This document shows, piece by piece, positions 6,965 to 7,126 of a stretch of 7,126 nucleotides of DNA (position 1 is its first letter; each line of letters opens with the position of its first letter). This stretch comes from Bacteriovoracaceae bacterium. Lineage in GTDB: Bacteria > Bdellovibrionota > UBA1018. The notes beneath the pieces are model-generated. The model did not search any database, had not been told where the DNA came from, and was given only the letters and a program-made list of their open reading frames with translations. The translations under genes were made by a program, and so were the position numbers. The stretch spans positions 1 to 7,126 of the forward strand of contig JAHFAB010000096.1 of assembly GCA_023250795.1 (NCBI GenBank), in the 5' to 3' direction.

Positions 6965-7126
6965 TTATTCGTTCAAACTCAAAAAATCTATTTGTTTTAC
7001 TTCTTCACCCTCTCTGATTCCTTTGATAATTTCAAAGTTTTCCTCATTTTGTAAACCGACCTCAATCTCCCTGTGGGACCCATCTTTCATCGTCACAAAA
7101 TATTTGTCTTCTTTGAATTCAATAAA
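6965..7126 (-). CDS. macA: MacA/HlyD-type periplasmic adaptor, C-terminal end (partial)
   Basis: The minus strand is open from the window edge to a TAA at 6965-6967, giving the last 53 residues of a protein. The segment YFVTMKDGSHREIEVG, followed by a stretch ending IIKGIREGEEV, is the usual C-terminal pattern of RND/MacA-type membrane fusion proteins: a beta strand, a Gly turn, an 'I.VGL' strand and 'I..GL..GE.V'. In MacAB-TolC pumps this membrane-proximal domain contacts MacB. The stop is only 3 bases before the MacB-type ATG, so the two are almost certainly co-transcribed and probably translationally coupled. The start, signal peptide, lipoyl and hairpin domains lie outside the window, so the overall length and any lipid anchor cannot be judged. 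Confidence 0.85.
   Translation of the reverse strand, partial: FIEFKEDKYFVTMKDGSHREIEVGLQNEENFEIIKGIREGEEVKQIDFLSLNE

Overview
The window is A+T-rich and densely coded. It suggests a Gram-negative bacterium, because it carries a MacA/MacB-type periplasm-spanning efflux pair and a secreted protein with a lipoprotein-type signal peptide. The small membrane-anchored J-protein, the divergent ComM relative and the Cys-rich lipoprotein would fit a Bdellovibrio-like or other deep-branching proteobacterial lineage. That placement is an impression, not something the sequence proves. No rRNA, tRNA, CRISPR array, insertion sequence or long repeat was seen.

Left half, plus strand: the last 23 codons of an unidentified gene overlap, through ATGA, the start of a 142-residue protein with one N-terminal membrane helix and a C-terminal J domain (intact HPD). 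A ComM/YifB-family AAA+ ATPase follows after a gap of about 33 bases. These three reading frames look like one transcription unit. ComM acts in natural transformation in other bacteria, so the J-protein may share a DNA-processing role, but this rests only on position. An 88-base gap with a near-consensus sigma70 promoter then leads to a 493-residue Cys-rich putative lipoprotein of no recognised family.

Right half, minus strand (read from right to left): the C-terminus of a MacA/HlyD-type periplasmic adaptor, then a MacB-type fused ATPase-permease 3 bases later, then an MFS transporter 22 bases later. This is a compact export operon with two energy sources, ATP and (by family) an ion gradient. 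No TolC-like outer-membrane channel is visible. The MFS gene converges on the lipoprotein gene and their 3' ends overlap by 12 bases, with no intergenic terminator.

The most interesting items are: the J-protein/ComM pair; the G8 tract just before the J domain, where either one-base slip truncates the protein; the A9 tract at the ComM domain junction; the lost and inserted motifs in ComM; and the unknown lipoprotein, which ends in an incomplete EF-hand-like loop.
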